From assembly GCA_007115705.1 (NCBI GenBank), contig QXEO01000222.1, positions 4,963,176 through 5,027,175 on the forward strand: DNA of 64,000 nucleotides, given 5' to 3'. The stretch comes from Dactylis glomerata. Lineage: Eukaryota; Streptophyta; Magnoliopsida; Poales; Poaceae. Under the pieces are notes generated by a model that searched no databases, was not told the origin of the DNA, and was given only the letters and a program-made list of their open reading frames with translations. The translations under genes were made by a program, and so were the position numbers. Positions 32,038-44,100 of this stretch are shown piece after piece; within the stretch, counting starts at the first letter, position 1, and each line of letters starts with the position of its first letter.

Positions 32038-32880
32038 CGCCTATTCTCCGCTTTCAGCGGAGAAAATCTTCGGGTCTGCCCACATAGCGTCCGGGCTAGG
32101 CCGGCCCAGATAAGGGCACTTTTTCATTTTTTCTATTTTCTATTATTTTGTTTTGAAAGAGATTCAAAAATAGAATTAGAATAAATTTAAAAGTTGAACA
32201 AATTTTAAGTTGGAATAAATTTAGAATTTAACAAATTTTGAACTAGAACAAAAATAAATTTGAACAAAATTTTAAAGAACAAATTACAAATTTCAATGAA
32301 TTTTGCTAATGCAACAAATTTTAAAATTTGGAAAAAATTCGAAATTGGAAGAAATTCCAAAAATGGACTAAATTTCAAATTTCGAAATTGGAACAAATTT
32401 TGAAAATTGGAACAAATTTTGAAAATTGGAACAAATTTCAAAATTTTAAAAAAACTCGAAATTGGAACAAAATTTGAAATTAATTGGAACAAATTATGAA
32501 AATGGAACAAATTTTAAAAATGGTGCAAATTTCAAAATAGGAACAAATTTAAAAAATGAAACAAATTACGAATTGGAACAAATTTAAAAAATAGAACAAA
32601 TTACGAATTGGAATGAATTTCAAATTTGAAAATTTTCAAATTTAAACAAATTGCAAAAATCTGAACATATTAAATTTGAACATTCCAAAAATTATAAGAG
32701 GAAAGAAGAAATAAAACAGAAAAGAAATAAGGAAAACAAAATAAGAAAGCAAAAAAGAAAAGGAAACAAAAATAAAATAAAAAATAAAAGAGGTTACTGG
32801 GCCTCGGCCCATACAGCGGGTAAGACCAATTTCTCTGTGCGTCGCCCCAGATCGGGGCCGCAATAAGCAGCGAATAGGAT
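32038..32880. mobile_element. Possible MITE with AT-rich core inside element C
   Basis: The left edge reads CCTATTCTCCGCTTTC (32038 onward). The right edge, read in reverse complement, is CCTATTCGCTGCTTATT (about 32879-32863), giving imperfect inverted ends. Between them lie GC-rich shoulders (GGGCTAGGCCGGCCCAG near 32093; GGGCCTCGGCCCAT near 32799) and the AT-rich repeat. A perfect 7-bp hairpin, CTCCGCT..AGCGGAG, is at 32046-32062. No clear target duplication was seen. Confidence 0.4.
32160..32640 (+). repeat. Degenerate AT-rich tandem array, ~20-bp unit
   Basis: Roughly 20 imperfect copies of AAATTGGAACAAATTTTGAA-like sequence occur in a row. Base composition is strongly A/T with almost no C on the plus strand. 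It is not coding; a minus-strand frame across it is just Phe/Leu/Ile-rich translation of the repeat. Confidence 0.8.
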
Positions 32881-35819
32881 TCTTCCAGATTTTTTCCTGT
32901 ACGTGCACGGGGAGGAAGACGATGACCAGTTTGGTCGGGCTAGATGGGCCACGGCTAGGCTGGTGCTACCCAAGTTAGTTGGCTCATTTTTTTCATTTTT
33001 ACTTTTTATTCTTTTTTGTTGTATTTTGTAACTTTATTCAAATCAGCACCAAATTGAGTCAACCAATTTTAACAATTTCAAAAATTCAAAATAACATTTT
33101 AGGAAAATAATAATCCTATTTCCTGTCCAAAACAAAATGTTTTTTACACTTTTTTTTGCCTATACGGCTATTTAAGTAAAGTTTTCTATAAATAGGAATT
33201 TGAGTTGTTGAGATAACTTTTTGTTTGATGAAATCAAAATATATAAATTCATTGTAAAAAAATAGAGCATATAAATACCATTTTCTTTTAAAACAATATC
33301 CTCTTTGAAAAACATCATACGCAAGAGTTTTGGATAAATTTAAAATACTTCAAAAATTATTTTCTCAAATGATTTTATAAAAGGTAAAATCCAAATTTGG
33401 AATAGTTTACTATCAAGATCTTAGAATTTTTGGAAAATAGTTTATTGAAGCTCAAAAGTTTCAATTCTTTGTGAATTTTCAAACAAGAACAATTCAATTA
33501 AAGACAATTGTTTATTTAATTTTCACATTCCAAGTTTTGGGATGTGATAGACTACCAACCTTAAAAGGAATCTCGTCCTCGAGATTCGGAGAGGCTAGAA
33601 TGAAATGTGGGTTTTAGATTTTAGTTAGCTTGAGGATTTTTATTCATTTTTTCTATCCCTAAAGCACCATAAATAAAGTCTTCTATGTATCCAAATCTTC
33701 AAGATAGGTCACACGAGCTCATATTGCCATTCTCACGGATGCACATTATCATTTGGAATTATCTTCTCTTTATTTCCTCATGTGTACTCCTTGTGATGCT
33801 TACTTCAAAATCATATTTGGCATGTATTCGTAATCCGATGGTCTGGGTGCTACCACCCTTAAAAGAAAATTTTGTGGGTAATCTTGAAATTGGTTCATAC
33901 GAAGTAGCTCCAGGGTATGACTTGGCATTGAGTCATCTTTTGAACCATATGTGGCTTTTAACTTCATTTCCAATAGGTGGGCAGTGCTTCACATATGTTG
34001 ACCTACTAAACTCTTCAAGAAGGCTTGTGTGGATCTTTCTGTCTTGGCAGGGTTTTCAAATCTGGATGATGGATCTTGAAAGATTTTTGACATTAAAGGG
34101 TCACTCACTGGGTCAATCAGAAGACCAAGTTGAGAGAGTTTCATGTCTTTCATTACATTCTCTACCTTGACGTCCTGAGCAAACTTCCATCTTTGGGTCA
34201 AAACTCATGTGTACACCATTGTTGGATATAACTGAACTCTTAGGGTCATCTTCCATGGCAAGTCATCATCAGTGGAAAGCAAGGGGTCCATCCTCTCCGC
34301 ATTCTTACATTTGGAAACACTTGCCTATTACTAAAGGTTGAACACACTACCATCCTATGGTTTAGGCTTATGATCATCGTCTCTCTTGTAGGTATGTCTC
34401 TCCAGATTCGCAAACCAACATTGGGAGAGTGAGCAATGAGAGTAGTAAGAATGGTGATCAATCCATCCTGCACCCAAATTATTACTCCGTACATGGTTTA
34501 TTGAATCTCACATTCTAAACACTTGGTCATCCTCACAAAACCTTTCATGGGATTGAACTATAATGTTCATGCCCATTTAACCCCTTTTTTGAAAACTTCT
34601 ATTGATCCTTAGCTAGAGGTTTTCGAGGAATCCTTACACGACATTAACTAAGTTGTAAGTACTTCAGTGATTCTTCTCCTTATTGTTGTGTTGATCATTC
34701 TTCTTGGATCTTATATCATCATGGGTCTTCTTGATAGACTGACATCTTCTATCCTTGGCTATTGGTTTGTGTATCTCATATTCTGCAGTTCTTCATCTTG
34801 ATAAGAAACATCATAGCTGGAGTTGATAATGTTGTTGTCTTCGTGGGTGCTTGTTGAGAAAAGACTTGCTTGGGTTGGGTGTAGCTGAGAATAGATAGAA
34901 AGTGTCTAAAGAAGAATCCTACCCATATAGAACATAACAAGACAATTCAAACAAGATCTAACAAGCATTTGTCACATCAAACAACATGGTTCAACCACAA
35001 ACAAACTAGTATGGTCATACAACAATTTGATATGATCATAGAGTATTATGCCGTCATTCTTACATATAAGGATCTTAAATGGAGGTCCAAACTAAAGCTT
35101 CTTGGTTTTCTTCAGTTAGTAGTCTCTCTTTTCATCTTTGGAATCCTTCTGGATGTACACTTGACTCTTTCTCCAAGTTCTTTGATAGCTTCCATGTAGT
35201 GCATCTTGCGAAGTTGAGGAATAATATACGAAGCATCAATCTCTTCTTGATAGTCTTCATGGCCGATAAGATCTCTAAAGAATGAGAAAGCATTTTTAAA
35301 CGTGAAGTAGATGAGAATAGAAGAAGTTAAAATTGCAAACACCCAATTAGTAAAACTAAGTTAGATAGATTTTCTATCCTAGGGTCTTCCTTAAGCTCTC
35401 TCTCACCTTTTATTCTTCATCTGAACTTCTCTTATTGCTCTTGTAGTACCTTGTCTTTATTTCTTGAATTGGGCAAGTAGCTTGTCATTTTCTAAGTAGT
35501 TTTCTAAGTCCTAGAACTAATGATGCACAAGCTTCCTTCTAAAACTTCCTCAATTGCTTCCTTTGGTGATAGCTCAATCTATCTTGCTGACGATGTCGAG
35601 AAGACAAGTTCCGAAGCAGGTGGATCTTGAAGTCCTTAGAGATGTCGAAGCTGAAGCTCTTCATGTTTGAGTTGAAATGAAGTGAAGTACAGACAAAAAT
35701 GACTAAGCAAAAAGTTTACGAGATCACAAGTGTGTAAATAACTTATAGACAAAACAACTTCTATTTTTTTCTAAGGGTCTTTGTCCAAGTCCTAGGGTCA
35801 CGAACCTAAGGGCAACCTA
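32881..35819. other. Element C internal region, non-coding part 2
   Basis: No gag, protease, reverse transcriptase or integrase motif is readable in any frame. The motif AAGGAATCTCGTCCTCGAGA at about 33568 resembles a sequence common in the internal regions of grass Gypsy elements. Frames of 60-160 residues at 33685-34500 do not look conserved. Confidence 0.45.
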
Positions 35820-35831
35820 GCTTTGATACCA
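35820..35831 (-). other. Element C primer-binding site (initiator tRNA-Met type)
   Basis: Minus-strand TGGTATCAAAGC differs by one base from the consensus TGGTATCAGAGC seen in the Copia element at 41118. It is two bases inside the right LTR, which fixes the orientation of element C as reverse. Confidence 0.7.
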
Positions 35832-35833
35832 TC

Positions 35834-36721
35834 TATAGCGACCTCACTCGGTAGGGTGTCGATCCCTGTGCTTTTCAGTGCTAGTCCCTGGATCAAACGC
35901 TAGCACACAGTTTTAAGATGTAATATCAAGAAACAAAGGGCATTTTATTACATCATATGATCCATAAATAACATAATAGAAACTTTACAAGTTGCTTCGC
36001 ATAAGTCTAGCTCAATATCAGAGTTTACAACATAAACAAAAATATCATGGAATCCTTCGTCTTCATGTGCCATAGGCGAGCATGTTGAGGATAGACTCGT
36101 AACCATGTCGTACCTTAATTGTTGTCAAAATCTGTAACATAAAAAGTTGCAGCCACAAAGGGTCAATACACTTGAATTGTATTGGAAAGATGTCACTTTT
36201 GGTGGACACAAGTGGAGCCTAACACCTAAATGTATATTTGGCTAAGTGGAGCTTGAGGCTTATTTTGCAGAAAAGCAATTGTTTTATCCTACTTTTCAAA
36301 AATGATTTTATTTCTTTTAAAGCACTATTGGACACACTGGAATCCACCAGGTGCTCCTAATTATGAACACACTAGAATCCACTAGGTGCACATAAATATG
36401 ATCACACAATAAACCCTTGTTAATCCCTCAAGTTTTAATTTAAGAAGTTGGGATGAGGAGATTCTTGAACAGCTTCAAAATTGTCAGTAACCGGGGAGAC
36501 GACTAAGTACTTAGTTTTAACACTCTGCAGAGGTGGTGCACTTTTCCCACAAGACTGAGTCAGCCCCTTTTGCCATGATGCTCATTTTGCTCAAATGGCC
36601 AAGTGAAGACTAAGACGAGACCTTTCGGAAGCAATCCCTCAGACCAAACCGGATGCGCTCCATCCTAACAACAACTTCCACCCTCTGTCTGACTGGCTGA
36701 GTTCTCGCAACTTAGTTGGTT
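35834..36721 (-). repeat. Element C right LTR, truncated by element D
   Basis: It matches both parts of the left LTR end to end and so preserves the empty site of element B. It is interrupted after TTGGT by the LTR of element D; the remainder is not found later in the window. Confidence 0.75.
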
Positions 36722-38232
36722 GATACATCCATTTTGCATCACTATTTTATATCATAATTTACTGTTATTCATTGATATATTTCATATTTAGAGATGATAC
36801 TTATGTTGTTTCCTCTGTTTTCGCATGTTTGATGATTATTGGAGAACTTGCTGCCGGAGTCAGGATTCTGCTAGAAAAAGGACCGTCAAGACACCATATT
36901 TTTGAAGATCAGCAATTCCATGAAAATACCCAAAAATTCATATTTCACCAGATGACGAAAATAGCCAGAAGGAGAGAGCGAGGGGAGCAGCCATGGGCCC
37001 ACACCACCAGTTTGCGTCGGCCAGCCCCTGGCTGCGCCACCTAGTGGTGTGGCCACCCTGGCCCACTTCTGCCAGTGCCCCCTCGTGTATATCATCGTCC
37101 CCAAAAACCTAACATGAAAGGGGGATCAGAGATAGACTCCGCCACCTCTACGGGGTGGAAAACACCGAGAGAGAAAAAGCTCTCCGGCAGGCAGAAATCT
37201 GCCGAGAAATTCCTTCCCAGAGAGGGGAGATCGTCGCCATCGTCATCACCATCGAGCTAGGCTTCGTCGGGATCATCATCTTCATCACCATCATCACCAG
37301 CACCTTCGTATTCACCATCACCACGCCATCCCGCTGTAACATCTTAGGTTGAATCTTGTCCAATTCTTAGGGGAAACTTTCCCGGTGTTGATTACTCTTG
37401 TAGTTGATGCTATTGAGTGGAACCGTTGAATTAAGGTTTATGTTCAGATTGTTATTTAGCATTATTTCACCTCTAGTCATGATCCATATGATGTCTTGTG
37501 AGTAGTTCATTTAGTTCTTGAGGACATGGGAGAAGTCGACATGTTAGTAGTGAAACTATGTTGAGTAATATTTAATGGTTTGATATTTATATGTTGTGGT
37601 GCTATTTCACTAGTGGTGACATGTGAATGTCGACTACATGATAATTCACCTTTATGGGACTAGTGGAATGCATTGTGTATTTGGCTACTAATTGTGGGGT
37701 TGCCAAAGCGACAGAAACCTAAACCCCCGTTAGGAAACCATTGCACCAGGGAGTGTAGGATCTCAGAGTTTAAGGCTGTGGTTAGATTTATCTTAATTAG
37801 TTTCTTGTAGTTGCGGATACTTGCAAGGGGTATAATCACAAGTGTGTATTAGTCCAAGTAGGGGTAGTGCACTTGCATAGTGTCACCCCCATAACACTTC
37901 TCAAACCAATGAAGATTACTTAGCTGCATGAAGCGAAAGCACTCGACAAAAACTCCCGTGTGTCCTCATGAACGTTTGGTAATAATAAATTACACAACCG
38001 GCTTGTCCTTTGCTCTAGAAAGGATTGGGCCACTTGTAGGAATTATTATTATTGTTTTTTTACTCATACTTTATTTATTTGCATTACCAAATACCCCTGA
38101 AAACCCGTTTGCTAGTATTTACAGTGAATCCTTCATCAAAACTGCTTGTCAACACCTTCTGCTCCTCGTTGGGTTCGACACTCTTATTTATCTAAAGTAA
38201 AATGATACACCCCCTATACTTGTGGGTCATCA
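36722..38232 (+). repeat. Element D 5' LTR (1511 bp)
   Basis: It starts TGATACATCCATTTTGCATC and ends TGTGGGTCATCA. The start is fixed by the break in the element C LTR. The family differs from the LTRs of A, B, F and G. A (ATC)n-like CATCATCATC stretch lies near 37230-37320. Confidence 0.8.
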
Positions 38233-38243
38233 AGACTATTTTC

Positions 38244-38261
38244 TGGCGTCGTTGCTGGGGG
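38244..38261 (+). other. Element D primer-binding site
   Basis: TGGCGTCGTTGCTGGGGG differs at three positions from the tRNA-Asp type site of F and G, and lies 11 bases after the LTR. Confidence 0.7.
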
Positions 38262-38347
38262 GTGAAGCGCTATTGAAGAGTGGAATTGGTAAAGGTAAGA
38301 TTTGCTATGAGTATTGTTTTTATTTCTGTCTTTTATTGTATTTTGCT

Positions 38348-39385
38348 ATGGAGAAGTCTCCATTTGGTTCCCTATTTGGGAATACTACTGCTACTATTAC
38401 GGTAGTGGATGAACCACCGCCTACTCAATTAGATCCTTTTAAAATACCTATGAAATTGTTGAACGTGTTATGAATAACTGCTATTCAGGAGATGGAACTA
38501 TCCATCCGGGTGATCATTTACTCTTTATACATGAATTATGTGAGTTGTTCAAGTGTGCAGGTATTTCATAAAGCTAGGTAAAGAGAAAGCTATTCTGTTT
38601 ATCACTGAAGGGCAGAGCTACAGAATGGTATAGGCTGCTAAAGGATGGTCGATCTATTGACTGGGAGGAAATTGTACCCCTCTTTTATTCCAAATTCTAT
38701 CCTCCAAGTGAGATTCATAAAGATTGGAATCAAATATATAATTTTTGGCCTCATTATGGAGAGAGTATTGCCCAAGCGTGGGGGAGATTGAAGTCACTAA
38801 TGCTCAAATGTCCCATTAATGAGCTCCCCAGTAATATTGTTATTAACAACTTCTATGCAAGGCTTACTCTTCACGACAAGGATTTATTGGATGCTTCTTG
38901 CTCTGGATCATTTACACGCATGAAAGAAGAAGCTAAATGGGATCTTTTTGACCATATTCAAGAAAATACTGAAGGATGGGAGAACGACAAAGGTAGAAAG
39001 TCAGGTATAAATTATGATTATGAATGCATTAAAGCTTTTATGGAAACCAATGACTTCCATAATGTTAATACTGTTTATGGTCTTGATTCTCAAATACTTG
39101 CTAAAAGTTTTAAGGCCTTTGCCTCTTATCTTGATGTTCCAAAGAAGGATTGGAACAAGTACCATGCACCTTATAAAGATACTACTAGGTGTGTTCCTAC
39201 TAGAATTACTGAAGTTTGTACTGTTGATCACATTTTGCCTGAACATTATTTTGAGAAAACGCCTTTCCCTGCTAAGGTAAAGGAGCATTCTATGTTAACT
39301 AGTGTGCTTAATAAAAGTGCAAAGAAAGCTTTAGAACCTGATGAGCAAATAATTGTTAAGTCTCCTGTAGCTATAGTGAAGGACC
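38348..39385 (+). pseudogene. Element D gag, frameshifted
   Basis: It starts MEKSPFGSLFGN. The capsid-like core is readable (GRATEWYRLLKDGRSIDWEE, PLFYSKFYPPSEIHKD, GESIAQAWGRLKSLMLKCPI, NELPSNIVINNFYARL) and continues through NYDYECIKAFMETN and FKAFASYLDVPK. A single-base deletion near 38455 and a stop near 38570 break the N-terminal third. The last 226 codons are open and run in frame across the Copia insertion into the protease. Gag packages the element RNA into particles. It is homologous to the gag of F and G, but clearly diverged. Confidence 0.82.
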
Positions 39386-41116
39386 TGAAGGAAATATGCC
39401 CTAGAGGCAATAATAATATTGTTATTATCATATTTCTTGTTCATGATAATGTTTATATTCCATGCTAGAATTGTATTAAGCGGAAACTTTAATACTTGTG
39501 TGGTTTATGAACAACACCGTGTCCCTAGTACGCCTCTATGGACTAGCTCATTGATTAAAATGATGGTTAAGGTTTCCTAACCATAGACATGAGTTGTCAA
39601 TTAATAATGAGATCATATCATTAGGAGAATGATGTGATGGACAGACCCAAATAAAGCAGAGCAATTAGATCGTGTCATCGTGTTCATCTTTGCGAAGCTT
39701 TTCCTATGTCATGTATTGTATTCCTTAGACCATGAGATAATACAACTCCCTAGTATCGGAAGAAAGCTTTGAAGTCATCAAACGTCATCCTATGTGAGGG
39801 TGATAATAAAGGTGTCTCTCAGGTGATCGGAAAGTACTTGTTGGGTTGTATGTATCGAGATGGAATTTGTCCCTCCCAAGTCGGAGAGATATACTTCGGG
39901 CCCACTCGGTAATCGATATCAACACCGCTTGCAAGCATGTGGTTAATGAGTTAATCACAAAGTGATATCGGATTACGGAACGAGTAAAGTACTTGCTATG
40001 AACGAAATTGAATTAGGTATGGTGATACCGACGATCAAATCTCGGGCAAGTAAAATATCGTGTGACGAAGGGAATACATATACGGGATTAATTGAATCCT
40101 GGCATCGTGGTTCATCCGATATGATCATCGATGAATATGTGGGAGTCAATATGGGTTTCCAGATCCCGCTATTGATTATTGATAGAAGATCATGTCTGCA
40201 TATTCTCGAACCCGTAGGGTCACACACTTAACGTGCATCGATGCTAGGATAGAATGGATAATTGGTTTATGAGTTTTAGTTCGGAGTCTCGGATGAGATC
40301 CAGGACGTCACGAGAGGTTCCGGAATGGTCCGGAGAATAAGATTCATATAAAGGAAAGCAGTTTTTGGATTCCGGAAAGGTTTCGGAGTTTATCGGTATT
40401 GTACCGGAAGGTTCTAGAAGGTTCCGGAGTGGGACCAACGTGGGCCCACTTGACGGAGGCCTGCGTGGGCCTAAGGGGAAGTGCCCTGGCCGCCTTGGGC
40501 TAGGCGCACAAGGCCCCTAAGGCCCAGCCGGCCAGCCCAAGGGGAAACCCTAAGGGAGTCTTCAAAGAAGGAAGGGGGGGAAACTTGCCCCCCACTCTTC
40601 CTACTCCAAGTCGGCGTCCTAGGGTTTGGGGAGAGGCCAAGCTGGCCGGCCACCCCTCTATATATAGGGGGGCAAGGGCGCAGCCCTCTCCACCCCCTAA
40701 CCCAAACCCTAGCCGCCAACTGCTGCCCTCCCTCTCTCTCTCTCGCAACTGCGCGTAGGCGAAGCCCTGCTGCAGAAACTCTCCACCATAAGCACCACGC
40801 CGTCGTGCTGCTGATCCAATCTATCTCTCCACCATACTTGCTGGACCAAGGAAGGAGGAGACGTCGCTGCACCGCACGTGTGCAACTCTCGGAGGCGCCG
40901 CCACTTGCGGCGTAGGATCGGATCGGATCGCGAGGAGGAGACGGCGAGTACGACTACGTCAACCACGTTCTATTGAACGTTTCCGCTGTGCGAATCTTCA
41001 AGGGTATGAAGATCTCATCTACCTCTCTCGTTGATTACATCTCCTAGATTAGATCTTGGCTTTCTTGTTCGCATCCGTAGGAAATTTTTTGATTTACTAT
41101 GCTGCGAAACCCTTCA
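39386..41116 (+). repeat. Copia 5' LTR (1731 bp)
   Basis: A probable TATA box (TATATATAGGGG) lies near 40663, ahead of a CTCTCTCTC-rich leader. Long overlapping frames on both strands (40471-40966) recur in the other LTR and are not genes. Confidence 0.93.
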
Positions 41117-41117
41117 G

Positions 41118-41129
41118 TGGTATCAGAGC
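41118..41129 (+). other. Copia primer-binding site
   Basis: A perfect TGGTATCAGAGC, complementary to the 3' end of plant initiator tRNA-Met, starts one base after the LTR. Confidence 0.92.
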
Positions 41130-44100
41130 TAGATCTATGCGTAGATGTGTTTCACGAGTAGAACGCAACATGCTTGTTGCGGGCGTTGATGTTTTCTGTT
41201 GCAAACCTCTTGTTGTGTATTTCTTATGGCGCGGTATAGTGAGATCGAAGCGGTCCAGGCCAACTTTACGCGACCGCGTTCGCGAGACCGGCTCCGCACT
41301 TGACGTGTGGCTTGTTCCACACATGCGGCTGGTGGATGCCAGTTTCTCTCACTATAGTAGTCATGGGACTTACATCGGATGTTAGCAACCATAATATCAC
41401 CGTTGTGGCTTTCCGTAGGTAAGAATCGTTCTTAGCCTGTTACTCCCATAAGCCACGTAAAACTTGCAACAACAAAGTAGAGGCGTCTAACTTGTTTTTG
41501 CAGGGAGTGTTTTGTGATATGGTATGGCCCAAGACATGATGTGTATGAATTGAGATGTATGCGATGATCATGTTTTGTAATCTTTCACGACTTGCATGTC
41601 GATGAGTTCACAACCGGCAGGAGCCATATGGTTGTCTTTATAATTGTGTATGACCTGCGTGTCAACTTCTTATACGCCATGTAATAGCTTTACTTTATCG
41701 CTAAGTAGTTAGCAATAGTTGTAGTTGCTATTCGTGGTGGAGGCAATCATGGTGGAGTGATGGAGATCATGCCGGCGCGCACAAGATGGAGATCATGGCG
41801 CGGAGATTGGCTATACCATGTCACATAAAATTATATGCATGTGATGTTTATCCTTTTATGTATCTTATTATGCTTAGATCGCGACGGTAGCATTTTAAGA
41901 TGATTCCTCACTTAAAGATCAAGATAAAATTGTGTTCTCCCCATGTATGCACCGTTGCGAAAGTTCGTCGTTTTGAAGCATCTCGTGATGATCGGGTGCT
42001 ATAAACTCTACGTTCACATACAACGGGTGCAAGCCAGTTTTGCACATGTGGAAATACTTGGGTTTGACTTGACGAGTCTAGCATGTACAGACATGGCCTC
42101 GGAACACATGGACCGAAAGGTCAAGCATGAGTCATATGGATGATATGATCAACATGTTGATGTTCACCATTAAAGCTACATCATTCACGTGATGATCGGT
42201 CTCGGTGTAGTGAATTTGGATCATGCTTCACTAAACAACTTTGAGGAATGTTGAATTTAGTGGGAGTTCATTAATAATTTGATTAACTTGAACTAATTAT
42301 CTTGAACTAAATCTTAGTGTATTTGCATAAGTCGTTGTAGTCTTTGGCAACCGTTTTCCACCGACACTTAGTTTTAATTGAGTTAAAAGAACTATAGAAT
42401 TCTGGATAGTCACTTTTCGGTCTAGTGCCGTTTAATGTCAAGACTAAAGATTAAGTCCTATTGCAAACTTTAGCAAACCTTGCTTGCTCCATACGATTTA
42501 ATAAATTGTATTAATCTAAGAGCAACGATTCAAGTTTAGTATCTAAAGATCATATGTTTGCCTTCATGATAAATTGATCTTCAAAATTGTTTGAGAATCA
42601 AAGTAATCATCGAGCTGAAAGAATTGTTTCAGAAACAAATAAGAAGTGAAAGATATTTGATATCTAAGACTTTGATTGTTTGCAAAATGATGAAGTATAA
42701 TTTAGTAAAAGAACATATGCTCATATTGTATGACTATATGTGAAGATTGAAGATGCTAGGCGTCCCGATCACCCAAAAGTTTGGGAACTAATATTATACT
42801 TGCATTCATCCTTATAAGCTATAGTAGTTTCATCATGAAAGATGTCATGATAGGACGAATGAAAAGGTATCGGCTAAATTGTTTTTGCTATACCAAAAGA
42901 ATACTAAAGAATGGAATCTGGAAGAATACCAATCATATGATGATGGCGATCCACTTCAAAGTGCAAAATCCAAGGCTATTAGTATTTGACTAAAAAATCC
43001 TTTGGACTATGTGTCAAATGATTGACGCCACTATTGATGTCGATAGATTCTTCTAAAAAGGAGAGGAAATGCTAAATAGGATCTGCAAAATTATTTGGTA
43101 GAAAAAGGAAAAAGACTGGAATTGTCCAGCTCAGGTATATAAATGATATACATGTTATAGATGAATTCTTTTGCTCGTTAACAATGTAATTCTTGGGTAT
43201 TCGATACTGATTTGTTGGTATGAAATGTCATACAAAGCAACACAATACAAGAAGTACAATGGCCTAAGTAACTAGTAAAAGAATATGGTAATGATGCATG
43301 TCGAGATACAAATAAAAGTGTTATTGTGCTTCTCGTCGACATCAAACCTAGCCTTCAAGATATTTCATGAACTTAATAATTGTTATCTTGTTCTGGTATT
43401 ATGAGAACAATTGTTGTTCATGTCATTATCGTCTTCCATAATCGATGGATAAATTATTATTATCTTGTTGGTGAAATAAACATTTATAACACTGATGCTA
43501 AAGGTCGCAAGACAAAATGAATTTCACTTATATTTGACACCGCTGTTTAAGTCATATTGGAAACAAAACATGAAAGAAATTCTATATTGATAGAATTTTG
43601 AGTCAATTGATTTTGAATTGATTGACGCTTGTGAGACTTTTCCTAAAGATGATTAAACTTCGTTCATGGGCCATGGACAGATCAAGCGACTAACTAAATG
43701 GAGATCATACATGTTGATGTATATAGTCCATGGTGTGAAGTCGATCATGGTGTATTTTCTATTTCATCAATGACTCGAATAGATGTATGGTATATCTACT
43801 TGATGAGATAGAAGTATGAAACAATTGAAATTGTTCAATTTATGAAGTGGAAATTATTGTAACAAGAAAATTCAAGTTTTTATGATTGGATCATAAAGAA
43901 GAATATTTGAGTTACAAGTTTAGCAAACATCTAAGAGTTAGAGGAATTGTTCCACAAACTTGCATCGTGATAAACACCATAGGAGTATGGAGTTTTTCGA
44001 TGGATGTAATCCAACCTTGTTTGACATGGTTAGATCAATGATGAAATAAACTACCAATATAATTTGTGGATTATGCTTTAGAGACTACCGCTTTGATCTC

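Larger units (their letters stand above)
21863..36721 (-). mobile_element. Element C: reverse LTR retrotransposon without coding sequence, hosting B and cut by D
   Basis: Two related ~0.9-kb segments act as LTRs. The left one is 21863-22235 plus 29231 to ~29760, split by element B; the right one is 35834-36721, cut by element D. A minus-strand primer site resembling that for initiator tRNA-Met abuts the right copy. Internal sequence (about 29760-35831, 6 kb) has no gag or pol frames. The two LTR copies differ at about 20 of the first ~373 positions and by a 12-base indel further on, so this is the oldest nested element here. The far end of the right LTR is lost beyond D. Confidence 0.72.

Noticed and set aside
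40471..40966. Long open frames on both strands, repeated at 47172-47667
   Set aside because: They lie in the two Copia LTRs at equivalent positions; they are GC-rich LTR sequence, not genes.
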